Source of the DNA: Alphaproteobacteria bacterium
GTDB lineage: Bacteria > Pseudomonadota > Alphaproteobacteria > SMXS01
Direction of reading: 5' to 3'
Assembly: GCA_016124315.1 (NCBI GenBank)
Contig: WGNW01000087.1
Span: 1 to 58,855, forward strand
DNA length: 58,855 bases
Part shown: in pieces, positions 1 to 9,358 of the stretch
Layout of the letters: each line of letters opens with the position of its first letter
How positions within the stretch are numbered: the first letter of the stretch is position 1
Made by a program: the position numbers and the translations under genes
Notes under the pieces: generated by a model
Told to the model about the DNA's origin: nothing
The model's database searches: none
What the model saw: only the letters and a program-made list of their open reading frames with translations

Positions 1-3000
1 CACCCTCAACGCGGCTGGCGCGATCACCGGCGGCGACGGCGACGGCGTGCACCTCGGCAACGGCAGCCATGTGTACGGCGCGACCACCATCACCGGCTAC
101 TGGGACGGCGCCCAGATCGTGGGCAGCAACAGCTCCGTGTCGGCCTCCGGCACCATCACCGGCCAGCACGGCGAAGGCGTCCAGATCGAGGGCAGCAGCA
201 ACACCGTCGGCAGCGGCGGCGTGACCTCGGTTCAGGACGGCGTCCAGATCAAGGGCAGCAGCAACACGGTGAACACCGCCGCCATCAACAGCTCCGGCGG
301 CGACGGCATCGACATCGAGAGCGGTTCGAGCAACACCATCACCGCCACCTCGGTGACGGGCACGGGCGGTTCGGGCGCCAACCTGGGTGCGAGCAATACC
401 CTCAACGCGGCCGGCGCGATCACCGGCGGCGCCGGCGACGGCGTCAACCTGACCGGCGGCAGCCATGTGAATGGCGCGACCACCATCACCGGCTCCGACG
501 ACGGCGCCGACATCAGCGGCTCGGGCAACTCCGTCTCCGCTAGCGGCCTGATCAAGGGCACGGGCGACGACGGCGTCTCGATCAGCGGCACCAGCAACAC
601 GGTGACGGGCGGCAGCGTCCAGGGCGAGGACGACGGCGTGGCGATCGTCGGCGGCGGCAACACCGTCTCCGCGACCGCGGGCGGCATCACCGGCATCACC
701 GGCGACGGCGTCGACATCTCCGGCGGCGACGGCAATACCGTCACCGCCACGGGCGTCATCTCCGGCGACCCGGGCGTGGTGATCACCAACTCCAACGGCA
801 ACACCGTCAGCGGCTCGTCCATTTCCGCCAAGAACGGCGGCGTCGTCGTGTCCGGTAACAGCAACACGATCAGCACCACCTCCGGCGCCATCGACGGCAA
901 CACCGACAACGACACGACCGGCATCGGCGTCAGCCTGTCGGGCAACAGCAACACCGTGACCTCGGCTGGCGCCATCACCGGCCAGGGCGGCGTGAGCATC
1001 ACCGGCACCAGCAACGGGGTGTCGTCGACCTCCATCGACGGCACCAAGGGCACCGGCACCGGCGACGGCGTGCACATCGCCGGCGGCTCCAACACGGTCA
1101 CCACCGGCGCCATCTCCGGCGCCGGCGACGGCATCGAGATCGCCAGCGGATCGAGCAACACCATCACCGCCGTCGGCGTACACGGCTACGGCGGGGCGGG
1201 CGCGCTGCTCGGCTCCGGCAACACGTTGCATGCGGGCGGCGCCATCACCGGCGATTCCGGCGTCGGCGCGAAGCTCGACGGCGACAGCCATGTGGACGGC
1301 GCGACCAGCATCACCGGCTCGACCATCGGCGCCGACGTCAACGGCGGCAGCAACACGGTTACCGCGTCGGGCACCATCACCGGCAACGGCGGCATCGGCG
1401 TCGACGTGGACGGCAACTCCAACACCATCGGGGCTGGCGGCATCTCCGGCAGCACCGGCGGCCTGACGCTGGACGGCTTGACCAACAATGTCACCGTCGG
1501 CGCTAACGGCGTCTATGGCGGCACGCTGGACGGCATCGGCATCACCGGCACCGGCAACGTGGTCACCTCGGGCGGCAGCGTCACCGGCGGCAACGACGGC
1601 GTGCACATCTCCGGCGGCACCAACAGCGTCTCGGTGACCGGCACCATCACCGGCGACACCAACAACAACAACAACGGCGTCGGCGACGGCGTCGACATCT
1701 CGGGCGGCGACGGCAACAACGTCACCGCGACGGGCGCCATCACCGGCGATCCGGGCGTGATCATCACCAATTCCAACAACAACACGGTCAGCGGCGCCAG
1801 CATCTCCGGCACCAATGGCGGCGTGATCGTCACCGGCAACGGCAACACGATCAGCACCACCTCCGGCAACATCGAGGGCAACACCGACGAAGACACGACC
1901 GGCGTCGGCGTCAGCCTCAACGGCACGGGCAACACGGTGTCGGCGGTCGGCGAGATCGGCGGCCAGGGCGGCGTCATCATCTCCGGCGGCGGCAACACGG
2001 TGTCGTCCGCCCTGATTAATGGCACGTACGGCACCGGCACCGGCGACGGCGTGAACATCTCCGGCAGCACCAACACGGTGACGACCGGCGCGATTTCCGG
2101 CGACGGCGACGGCATCCAGATCGTCAGCGGCACCGGCAACATCATCACCGCCACCAGCGTCACCGGCCTTGGCGGCGCGGGCGCCATCATGGGGGCGGGC
2201 AACACCCTGCACGCGGGCGGTGCGATCCACGGCTACAACGGCGACGGTGTGAACCTGTCCGGCGGCAGCACCGTCGACGGCGCGACCACCATCACCGGCT
2301 CCGCCGACGGCGCCGACCTCAGCGGCGACGGCAACCACGTCACCGCATCCGGCAGCATCATCGGCCAGAGCGGTGACGGCGTGATCATCGATGGCGGCAG
2401 CAACACGGTGTCGTCCAACAGCATCCAGGGTTATTGGGATGCCGTCCACATCGACGGCAGCAGCAACGTGGTGACGTCGTCCGGCGACATCCTCGGCCAG
2501 CATGCCGAGGGCGTGCAGATTGCCGGCGACAGCAACCACGTCAGTGCCGCGGGCGCCATCTACGCCGACCAGGTAAGCGGCTCCAACGACGCCGGCGTGA
2601 CCATCACCGGCAACAGCAACACCGTCAGCGCAGCCAACGTCATCCGGAGTTCGGGCGGTGACGGCGTCGCGATCAGCGGCAACAGCAACACCGTCAGTTC
2701 GACGAACAACAACTTCGAGGGCCTCGGCGGCGACGGCCTCAGCATCGACGGCAACAGCAACACCGCCAGTGCGGCCGGCGCCGTGGGCTACTGGGACGGC
2801 GTCGACATCAACAGCGGCACCCACAACAACGTCACCATCGGGGCCAACGGCATCACCGGCCTGCACGGCCAGGGCGTCGACATCTCGAGCGACAGCAACG
2901 AGGTCACCTCGGCCGACAACATCGTGGGTGCCACCGATGGTGTCCGCATCGGCACCACCGGCGCGCCTGCCAGCCACAACACCGTCACCGCCACCAACGA

Positions 3001-6000
3001 CATTACCGGTGCGGACGGCGCCGGTGTCGGCATCACCGGCACCGACAACCATGTCACGGCGCACGACGACATCCAGGGCACCTCGGTCGGCATCGGCATC
3101 GTCGGCGACAGCAACCACGTGACGGCGGACGACGACCTGTCGGCCACCGACGGCGACGGCGTCAACCTCGACGGCAACGGCAATGTCATCGTTGTCGGCG
3201 ACCGGATTTCGGCCGACGGCGACGGCGTCAACATCACCGGCAACCAGAACAACGTCACGTTCGACAACATCCACGACACCAGCGGCGACGGCGTCCAGAT
3301 CAACGGTGACCTGAACGACGTGAACGTCGGCTCGGCGATCGAGGTGGACGGCAACGGCGTCTGGTTCGACAGTGGCACCGGCAACAATGTCGACCTGCGG
3401 GGCGTCACGATCGACGCCGGGCTGGACGGCATCCTGGTCGACAATGCCGGCAACACCTTCCAGCACGACAGCGCCACCCACGTCATCGCGGGTGAGAACG
3501 GCATCGAGTATGGGTATGGCGGCACCACCAATGCCCCCGAGGCGCTGGTGTGGTACGGCACCATCGACGCGGCCGGCAACGGCATTCAGACCGGCGGCGA
3601 CTGGTTCTCCATCACCAACCACGGCACCATCAACGCCGACACCGACACCGATCAGGCCGGTACGGGCATCGTGCTCTCGTCCAACAACTACGTGAAGAAC
3701 GCCGGCGACGGCCTGATCACGGGCTGGAACGGCATCACCGGTCAGGACTACAACACCATCATCAACGACGGCACGATCGACGTCGTTAACGACGGTATCG
3801 TCCTCCACGATCACAACTACGTGGAGAACAACTCCAACCTGACCATCGAGAGCGGCGATGACGGCATCGTCGTCAACGACAACAACGAGGTGGTCAACAA
3901 CGGCGTCATTCATGCCGACACGGACAGCAGCGGCGCCGGCACCGGCATTGTCGCCAACGACCACAACGAGATCAGCAACACCGGCACGATCACCGGCTGG
4001 AACGGCGTGTCGATCCACGACAGCAACAAGCTGACCAACGACGGTTCCATCGACGCCAACAATTTCGGCGTCCTGGTCACCGCCGACAACAACACGATCG
4101 ACAACACCAACACGATCAACGGCGATCATGCCGGCGTCCGGGTCGTCTACGGTGAGGACAACACCATCACCAACGACGACACCATCTCGGGCGGCGACGA
4201 AGGCGTGCAGCTGGACAACTCGTCCAACAACCACATCGTCAACAACGACACCATCACGTCCGACGGTGAAGGCATCAACATCGAGAACAACTCGTCCGAC
4301 AACACCGTCGACAACTACGGGACGGTCGAGTCCACCGGCGAAAACGGCGAAGGCATTGAGATCGAATCGAACTCGAACGGCAATACCGTCAACAACTACG
4401 CGGGTGCGACCATCACCGGCTGGGAAGGTGTCGAGTTCGAGGACGATGCCACTGGTAACACCCTGAACAACTGGGGCACCATCAGCGGCGCCTACGCCAT
4501 CGACTTCGAGGAGAGCGCCGACTCCAACTACGTCAACAACTACGCCACGGTGACGGGCACCTACGACGCCGTCTACATCGACGACTCCTACTATACGGAG
4601 ATCTACAACAGCGGGTCGATGACCGGCGGCGACTACGGTGTCGAGGCCTACTACGCCGATGGCACCATCCTGACCAACGACAGCACTGGGACGATCAGCG
4701 GCACGGGCGAGGACGGCGTTTCCTTCGTCAACAGCGATGATGTCACGATCAACAACTACGGCTCGATCACCGGCGGCATCGACGGCGTCTACCTGCAGGG
4801 TGAAAACAACACCGTCAACAACTACGCCGTCGATACGATCCAGGGTTACAGCGGCAACGGCGTCACCATCGTCGGCGACGACAACACCGTCTACAATACC
4901 GGTGCGATCGCCGGTTACGACGAAGGCGTGGCGATCGACGGCGACGGCAACACCGTCGACAATCACGACGTGTATGCCACCATCACCGGCCAGCATGGTG
5001 ACGGCATCGACATCAACAGCGGTACCAACAACAGCATCACCAACTGGGGTACGATCACCGGCCACTGGCAGGGCGTCGACAACAGCAGCGGCAACCTGAC
5101 CATCAACCAGTATGCCGGCACGATCACCGGCCAGAACAGCGATGGTGTCCGGTCGAACACGGGCGAGGACGCCGGCCTCTACGACACGACCATCAACAAC
5201 TACTCGGTGAACTACGGAGAGGACGGCATCGTCGGCGGCGAGATCGTCGGCGCGACCAACGGCGTCGCCGTCGGCGGCTTCGACTTCACCCTGCTCAGCG
5301 GTACGAACAGCAATATCCAGGGCTTGGACGGCGACGGCATCGTTACCTGGGCGCTGACCAACGACATCGAGAACTACGGCACCATCCAGGGCACCGAGAT
5401 CGGCATCCACGACTACGGCGTCACCAATGGTGGCGACTACGACGGAACCACCATCTACAACGGCAGCACCGGCACGATCACCGGCACCCGGGCTGGCTAC
5501 CTCTACGAACCGGCCGGCGACGTGCAGACTTCGGCGTCCTACACCGACTACCCGAGCGACCACACGGTGGAGATTTACAACTACGGCACCATCTCGGTCA
5601 CCGGCGACGGCACGCTTCCCGACGGGTACAACAACCCGCCGGCGAACACCGAGCAGGGCACCCAGGTGTCCGGTGCGGTGGACACGACGCTGATCACCGG
5701 CGAGAACGCGGCCCCGGTCGCGGCCATCGACACCAGCCGCGGCGACGCGAGCCTGGAGACCTACGTTTACAACTGGGGCGTAATCCAGGGCGCCAACGAG
5801 TTCCAGACTCCGACCACGGGTGAAGACGGCGGCAACACCGATCAGTCCTCCACCGTGGCCCAGGCCGACGGCACCATCCAGCTCACCAACCGCTTCGCCA
5901 TCCTGGGCGGCGCGGGCAGCGAGTACGTGGCCAACTTCGCCGGCGGCACCATCAACGGCGACGTAGCCTTGCAGGGCAACGACGACTCTTTCGCCATGGA

Positions 6001-9000
6001 AATCGGCTCGACCTTCAACGGCAACCTGGACATGGGCCAGACCCTGACGGACGGCTTCGTGCTGGGCCCGATCCCCGACGATCCCGCCACCAAGGACGTG
6101 GACGAATCGAAGGGCGGCACCGCCTACGGCTGGGTCGCGTCCAAGGACCAGATCGACACGGGCGTGGACCTCGTCACCCTGTTCGGCGCCGGCGGCACCC
6201 AGAACTACAACGGCGACATCACCGAAGCCGAGGTGCTCTATGTCGACGACCGTGTAACGGAATCGGACATCATCAACGGCCTCAGCGCCGATGCGGTGCC
6301 CTATCCGCCGCTGCCCAACCAGCCCACTCCGGACGGCACCTGGAACCTGAACGGCAACGTTTCGGTCGACGGTACCCATCTGTGGAAGACCTTCGCCTAC
6401 GACTCCAACGGTGACGGCGTTGCGGATGCTGAATCCGATCCGCAGGTCATCGGCACGGTCGGCACGATCGTCAACAACGGCCGGCTGAACATCGGCGGCA
6501 CCGAGGCGGTCCAGGTCCAGGTTCCGGTCGACGCCAATAAGGACGGCGTGCAGGACACGGATCCGGATAGCGGTGATCCCCTCTTCACGACCGAGACCCA
6601 GTATGTCACCCATACCGAGGCGACGCTCACCACCCCGGTGGTCGACGTCTGGTCGGGCGGCACCCTGGGCGGCCACGGCACCATCGTGACCGATCCGGGC
6701 GCCGATGGCGGCAATGGCGGGGTCAACCTGACCGGCAAGGTCCAGGGCGACACCGAGTATCAGGTGGGCAGCCAGTCTCCGACCTACACCGTCTACACCC
6801 CGAGCGAGGCTCGCGGTTCGCTGATCACCGGCACCGCGGCTGGCGACCTGGTGACCCAGGGCGAGGACGGCACGGTGACCGACGCCACCAAGGGCGACGG
6901 TGTCAACGATTTCACCCTCGACACCAGCGGTGACACCCCGGTCAAGACGGACATCCAGTACACGGTGGACAGCGCCGGGAAGTACTATCCGGACATCACC
7001 CTGCCGGAAGGCTTCAAGTCGGAGAATTTCGACGGCGCCTTCGACTTCACCACCGACAGCCCGCGCTATGCCACCATCGCCCCCGGCGACGAGGTCAACC
7101 GGATCGGCACGCTGACGATCTACGGCAACGTGAACTTCGACAGCATGCAGACCGCGACGACCACCTACACCGTGGCCGTGGCGGACGATCCCGCCACCAA
7201 GGACGTGGATGAGTCGAAGGGCGGCACGGCGACCAAGGACATCGAGGGTCGCACCGTGGTCACCAACTGGGGTAGCCAGTTCCAGGCCGACCTGAAGGCC
7301 GATGGCGCCGGCGACCAGCTGCTGGTGAAGAAGACCGGCACCACCACCGCCATCACCAGCGACACGGTCGACACCACCGGTCCGGGCCCGGTCGACAAGG
7401 TCACCCAGGACTCCGACGGCAACATCACCGACTCGACCAAGGGCGACGGCGTCAACGACTTCACCGTCACCGGGACGGGCGCGGACGCGGTCAAGACCGA
7501 CATCCTGGAGCCTGGCAAGGGCGGTCCCGACGGTGTGCCGGACGGCGTGATCTACAAGGTCTCCGACGTGTCGGACGGCCACGTGCACCTGGCCGGTCGT
7601 CTCGACATCCGCCTCGACGGCCAGTTCGTCGACGAGGTGAACAACAGCGAGCCGGCGACCCTGCCGAACCCGGACACGGGCTGCAACGACGCGCCTGACG
7701 GCACGCCGAACTGCGATCCGATCAAGAACGACGCCCACTACGTGCCGGATGGCATCGCCGACGTGAATGCCGACGGCATCGCCACCCCGACGGCCGACTT
7801 CACCAAGCATGCTACGGTGTGGGACGTCATCGTCGCCGAAGGCGGCATCGACGGTAAGTTCGACGAGAAGGGCTTCGACGGCGGTGCCAACGACGGCGCG
7901 GTGGTCACCCGCTACCCCGGTGTCACCGTGGACGATCCGTCGACCCCCGACGTCAACGAGGGCGGCCAGCCGATCACCGAGGTCCGAGTCCAGCTGCTGA
8001 AGGCCTACCTGGAGTACCTGCCGGATCGTGTCCGGATCATCTCGATCCCGAACTTCGCCAATCTGGCTGACAGTCCGAACCAGGTGGCGATCGGCGAATA
8101 CCTCGACACGCTCAGCCAGTACGGCCTGAACGAGGACGAGCTGAGCGGCATCCTTGCCAGCCTTGGCCTGACGGGCGACATCCCCGCCGGTCTCGATGCC
8201 CTGAGCCCCGAGTGGTACAACGCCTTCAACGAGGTGGGTATCTCGATCGCTCACGGTGCCGAGGAGCAGGCATACGTCCGGACCATCGAGGCCCAGGGCT
8301 TCTCGAGCGGCCAGACCAACCGGGTCGTCATGCATGTGGGTGACCACTCGGCGGTCGGCTCCAGCGCCAACGACAAGCGGGCCAGCTTCTGGCTCTCCGC
8401 CCAGTACGGCAACAGCCATGTCGACAGCAACAAGGGCTTCCTGGAGTACAAGTACGATACCGTCAGCGGCTACGCCGGCTTCGACTACCTGGTCACGCCG
8501 AACGTCCTGCTCGGCATCCTGGGCGGCTTCGGCCACTCCAGCGTCGACAGCAAGAACGGCTACGACTCCGGCAAGGTCAACAACTGGCAGATCGGCGGCT
8601 ACGCCAGTGCCTTCGCGAACAACTGGTTCGTGAATGCCGGCGGCGGCTACGGCCACATGAGCATCAAGAGCACCCGGGACATCCAGTTCGGTTCCGACCT
8701 GGCGATGCAGATCTCCGAGGTGGCCCAGGCCGACTACAACGGCAACCTCACCTACCTGTACGGCAAGGCCGGCTACGGCCTGGATCTGGGCAACTCGGGC
8801 TGGAAACTGAGCCCCGAGCTCGGCCTGTCCTACGTCAAGGTGAAGCAGGATGCCTTTACCGAGACCAATGCCGGCCTGCTCAACCTTGCTGTTGACCGGC
8901 AGTCGGTCGACTCGCTCCGCGGTACCGCCCAGCTGCGTCTGTCCAAGACCTTCTGGAACGGCAATGGCGGCGGCTGGATGCCCTATGTCCGGTTCGGTGT

Positions 9001-9232
9001 TGCCGACGAGTTCAAGGACAACCTGCGGCCCATCTCGGCCAACTTCGCCTCCTCGGGCGGCAGCTTCACCATCTACGGCGACGCGCCGCGCGGCGGTGCC
9101 AGCGCCATCTTCGGCGCCGGTGTCACCGGGAAGGTCTCCGAGATGTTCAGCCTGTACCTCGACTACTCGGGTGAAATCGGCAGCGATTTCAAGGAGCACA
9201 TCATCAGCGGCGGCGCCCGGATCCACTTCTAG
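1..9232 (+). CDS. Giant autotransporter adhesin, beta-helix-like repeats (5' partial)
   Basis: The reading frame is open from the first bases, so the gene starts left of the window; the GTG at 47 is not a real start because the repeat frame continues upstream of it. At least 3,075 residues are visible. About the first 1,900 are imperfect rungs of roughly 20-25 residues with a core like G-D-G-V-x-I-x-G-x-x-N-T-V, as expected of a parallel beta-helix passenger with Asn/Thr turns. Early rungs are Gly/Ser/Thr-rich; from about nt 3600 they become Asn/Asp/Tyr-rich (NNYGTI-type). A non-rung region (about nt 5840-8370) holds Asp-rich motifs such as DSNGDGVAD. The last ~284 residues (from about nt 8380) look like the outer-membrane beta-barrel of type V secretion (PF03797-like), ending in aromatic Phe. 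Role inferred: surface adhesin or matrix protein. A strong terminator follows. Confidence 0.9.
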   Translation, partial: TLNAAGAITGGDGDGVHLGNGSHVYGATTITGYWDGAQIVGSNSSVSASGTITGQHGEGVQIEGSSNTVGSGGVTSVQDGVQIKGSSNTVNTAAINSSGGDGIDIESGSSNTITATSVTGTGGSGANLGASNTLNAAGAITGGAGDGVNLTGGSHVNGATTITGSDDGADISGSGNSVSASGLIKGTGDDGVSISGTSNTVTGGSVQGEDDGVAIVGGGNTVSATAGGITGITGDGVDISGGDGNTVTATGVISGDPGVVITNSNGNTVSGSSISAKNGGVVVSGNSNTISTTSGAIDGNTDNDTTGIGVSLSGNSNTVTSAGAITGQGGVSITGTSNGVSSTSIDGTKGTGTGDGVHIAGGSNTVTTGAISGAGDGIEIASGSSNTITAVGVHGYGGAGALLGSGNTLHAGGAITGDSGVGAKLDGDSHVDGATSITGSTIGADVNGGSNTVTASGTITGNGGIGVDVDGNSNTIGAGGISGSTGGLTLDGLTNNVTVGANGVYGGTLDGIGITGTGNVVTSGGSVTGGNDGVHISGGTNSVSVTGTITGDTNNNNNGVGDGVDISGGDGNNVTATGAITGDPGVIITNSNNNTVSGASISGTNGGVIVTGNGNTISTTSGNIEGNTDEDTTGVGVSLNGTGNTVSAVGEIGGQGGVIISGGGNTVSSALINGTYGTGTGDGVNISGSTNTVTTGAISGDGDGIQIVSGTGNIITATSVTGLGGAGAIMGAGNTLHAGGAIHGYNGDGVNLSGGSTVDGATTITGSADGADLSGDGNHVTASGSIIGQSGDGVIIDGGSNTVSSNSIQGYWDAVHIDGSSNVVTSSGDILGQHAEGVQIAGDSNHVSAAGAIYADQVSGSNDAGVTITGNSNTVSAANVIRSSGGDGVAISGNSNTVSSTNNNFEGLGGDGLSIDGNSNTASAAGAVGYWDGVDINSGTHNNVTIGANGITGLHGQGVDISSDSNEVTSADNIVGATDGVRIGTTGAPASHNTVTATNDITGADGAGVGITGTDNHVTAHDDIQGTSVGIGIVGDSNHVTADDDLSATDGDGVNLDGNGNVIVVGDRISADGDGVNITGNQNNVTFDNIHDTSGDGVQINGDLNDVNVGSAIEVDGNGVWFDSGTGNNVDLRGVTIDAGLDGILVDNAGNTFQHDSATHVIAGENGIEYGYGGTTNAPEALVWYGTIDAAGNGIQTGGDWFSITNHGTINADTDTDQAGTGIVLSSNNYVKNAGDGLITGWNGITGQDYNTIINDGTIDVVNDGIVLHDHNYVENNSNLTIESGDDGIVVNDNNEVVNNGVIHADTDSSGAGTGIVANDHNEISNTGTITGWNGVSIHDSNKLTNDGSIDANNFGVLVTADNNTIDNTNTINGDHAGVRVVYGEDNTITNDDTISGGDEGVQLDNSSNNHIVNNDTITSDGEGINIENNSSDNTVDNYGTVESTGENGEGIEIESNSNGNTVNNYAGATITGWEGVEFEDDATGNTLNNWGTISGAYAIDFEESADSNYVNNYATVTGTYDAVYIDDSYYTEIYNSGSMTGGDYGVEAYYADGTILTNDSTGTISGTGEDGVSFVNSDDVTINNYGSITGGIDGVYLQGENNTVNNYAVDTIQGYSGNGVTIVGDDNTVYNTGAIAGYDEGVAIDGDGNTVDNHDVYATITGQHGDGIDINSGTNNSITNWGTITGHWQGVDNSSGNLTINQYAGTITGQNSDGVRSNTGEDAGLYDTTINNYSVNYGEDGIVGGEIVGATNGVAVGGFDFTLLSGTNSNIQGLDGDGIVTWALTNDIENYGTIQGTEIGIHDYGVTNGGDYDGTTIYNGSTGTITGTRAGYLYEPAGDVQTSASYTDYPSDHTVEIYNYGTISVTGDGTLPDGYNNPPANTEQGTQVSGAVDTTLITGENAAPVAAIDTSRGDASLETYVYNWGVIQGANEFQTPTTGEDGGNTDQSSTVAQADGTIQLTNRFAILGGAGSEYVANFAGGTINGDVALQGNDDSFAMEIGSTFNGNLDMGQTLTDGFVLGPIPDDPATKDVDESKGGTAYGWVASKDQIDTGVDLVTLFGAGGTQNYNGDITEAEVLYVDDRVTESDIINGLSADAVPYPPLPNQPTPDGTWNLNGNVSVDGTHLWKTFAYDSNGDGVADAESDPQVIGTVGTIVNNGRLNIGGTEAVQVQVPVDANKDGVQDTDPDSGDPLFTTETQYVTHTEATLTTPVVDVWSGGTLGGHGTIVTDPGADGGNGGVNLTGKVQGDTEYQVGSQSPTYTVYTPSEARGSLITGTAAGDLVTQGEDGTVTDATKGDGVNDFTLDTSGDTPVKTDIQYTVDSAGKYYPDITLPEGFKSENFDGAFDFTTDSPRYATIAPGDEVNRIGTLTIYGNVNFDSMQTATTTYTVAVADDPATKDVDESKGGTATKDIEGRTVVTNWGSQFQADLKADGAGDQLLVKKTGTTTAITSDTVDTTGPGPVDKVTQDSDGNITDSTKGDGVNDFTVTGTGADAVKTDILEPGKGGPDGVPDGVIYKVSDVSDGHVHLAGRLDIRLDGQFVDEVNNSEPATLPNPDTGCNDAPDGTPNCDPIKNDAHYVPDGIADVNADGIATPTADFTKHATVWDVIVAEGGIDGKFDEKGFDGGANDGAVVTRYPGVTVDDPSTPDVNEGGQPITEVRVQLLKAYLEYLPDRVRIISIPNFANLADSPNQVAIGEYLDTLSQYGLNEDELSGILASLGLTGDIPAGLDALSPEWYNAFNEVGISIAHGAEEQAYVRTIEAQGFSSGQTNRVVMHVGDHSAVGSSANDKRASFWLSAQYGNSHVDSNKGFLEYKYDTVSGYAGFDYLVTPNVLLGILGGFGHSSVDSKNGYDSGKVNNWQIGGYASAFANNWFVNAGGGYGHMSIKSTRDIQFGSDLAMQISEVAQADYNGNLTYLYGKAGYGLDLGNSGWKLSPELGLSYVKVKQDAFTETNAGLLNLAVDRQSVDSLRGTAQLRLSKTFWNGNGGGWMPYVRFGVADEFKDNLRPISANFASSGGSFTIYGDAPRGGASAIFGAGVTGKVSEMFSLYLDYSGEIGSDFKEHIISGGARIHF
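2..2230 (+). repeat. Higher-order repeats inside the autotransporter passenger
   Basis: Above the ~22-residue rungs, a longer unit recurs. The block encoding TLNAAGAITGG or TLHAGGAI, followed within about 20 residues by V-(D/N/Y)-GAT-(T/S)-ITG, starts at nt 2, 398, 1223 and 2204. The spacings are 396, 825 and 981 nt, all multiples of three (132, 275 and 327 residues). Between copies the same order of sub-blocks is seen (for example GDPGV-ITNSN, ISTTSG then a DTTG block, then GTGTGDGV) around nt 765-1085 and 1745-2055. The copies differ at many codon positions, so they are old or diverging duplications rather than a recent expansion. Confidence 0.8.
6077..7231 (+). repeat. Duplicated module in the non-helical part of the autotransporter
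   Basis: A ~48-nt stretch encoding DDPATKDVDESKGGTA occurs at 6077-6124 and again at 7184-7231 with only a few silent differences. A second shared block encoding TKGDGVNDFT, followed by VKTDI, appears near 6889 and 7438. The region between passenger rungs and barrel was therefore built by internal duplication. The near-identity at DNA level of the 48-nt piece contrasts with the diverged rungs and suggests a more recent or constrained copy. Confidence 0.8.
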
Positions 9233-9267
9233 GACCCAGGCACCCGCCACTGGCGGAACTCAAGACG

Positions 9268-9300
9268 AAAGGGCGCCCCTCGGGGCGCCCTTTCTGCTTT
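9268..9300 (+). terminator. Rho-independent terminator after the autotransporter
   Basis: A perfect 12-bp inverted repeat (AAAGGGCGCCCC at 9268-9279 and its complement at 9282-9293) ends in TTT and is followed by CTGCTTT. It lies 36 nt after the autotransporter stop and separates it from the ion channel gene. Confidence 0.88.
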
Positions 9301-9358
9301 CGGGCCGACCGCTGCGCCCGTTGCGGATGCGTTACAAAGCGCGCAGACTTTTGCGGGG

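Noticed and set aside
1-2230. Regularly spaced direct repeats that could be taken for a CRISPR array
   Set aside because: Repeat units are in one reading frame, degenerate at third positions and have no unrelated spacers; they encode beta-helix rungs.
232-2763. Long open frames on both strands across the autotransporter repeats (for example 232-1167 minus, 1513-2205 minus)
   Set aside because: Repetitive GC-rich codons keep alternative frames open; the products are low-complexity Pro/Ser/Val/Met repeats, and the plus-strand frame has the autotransporter logic.
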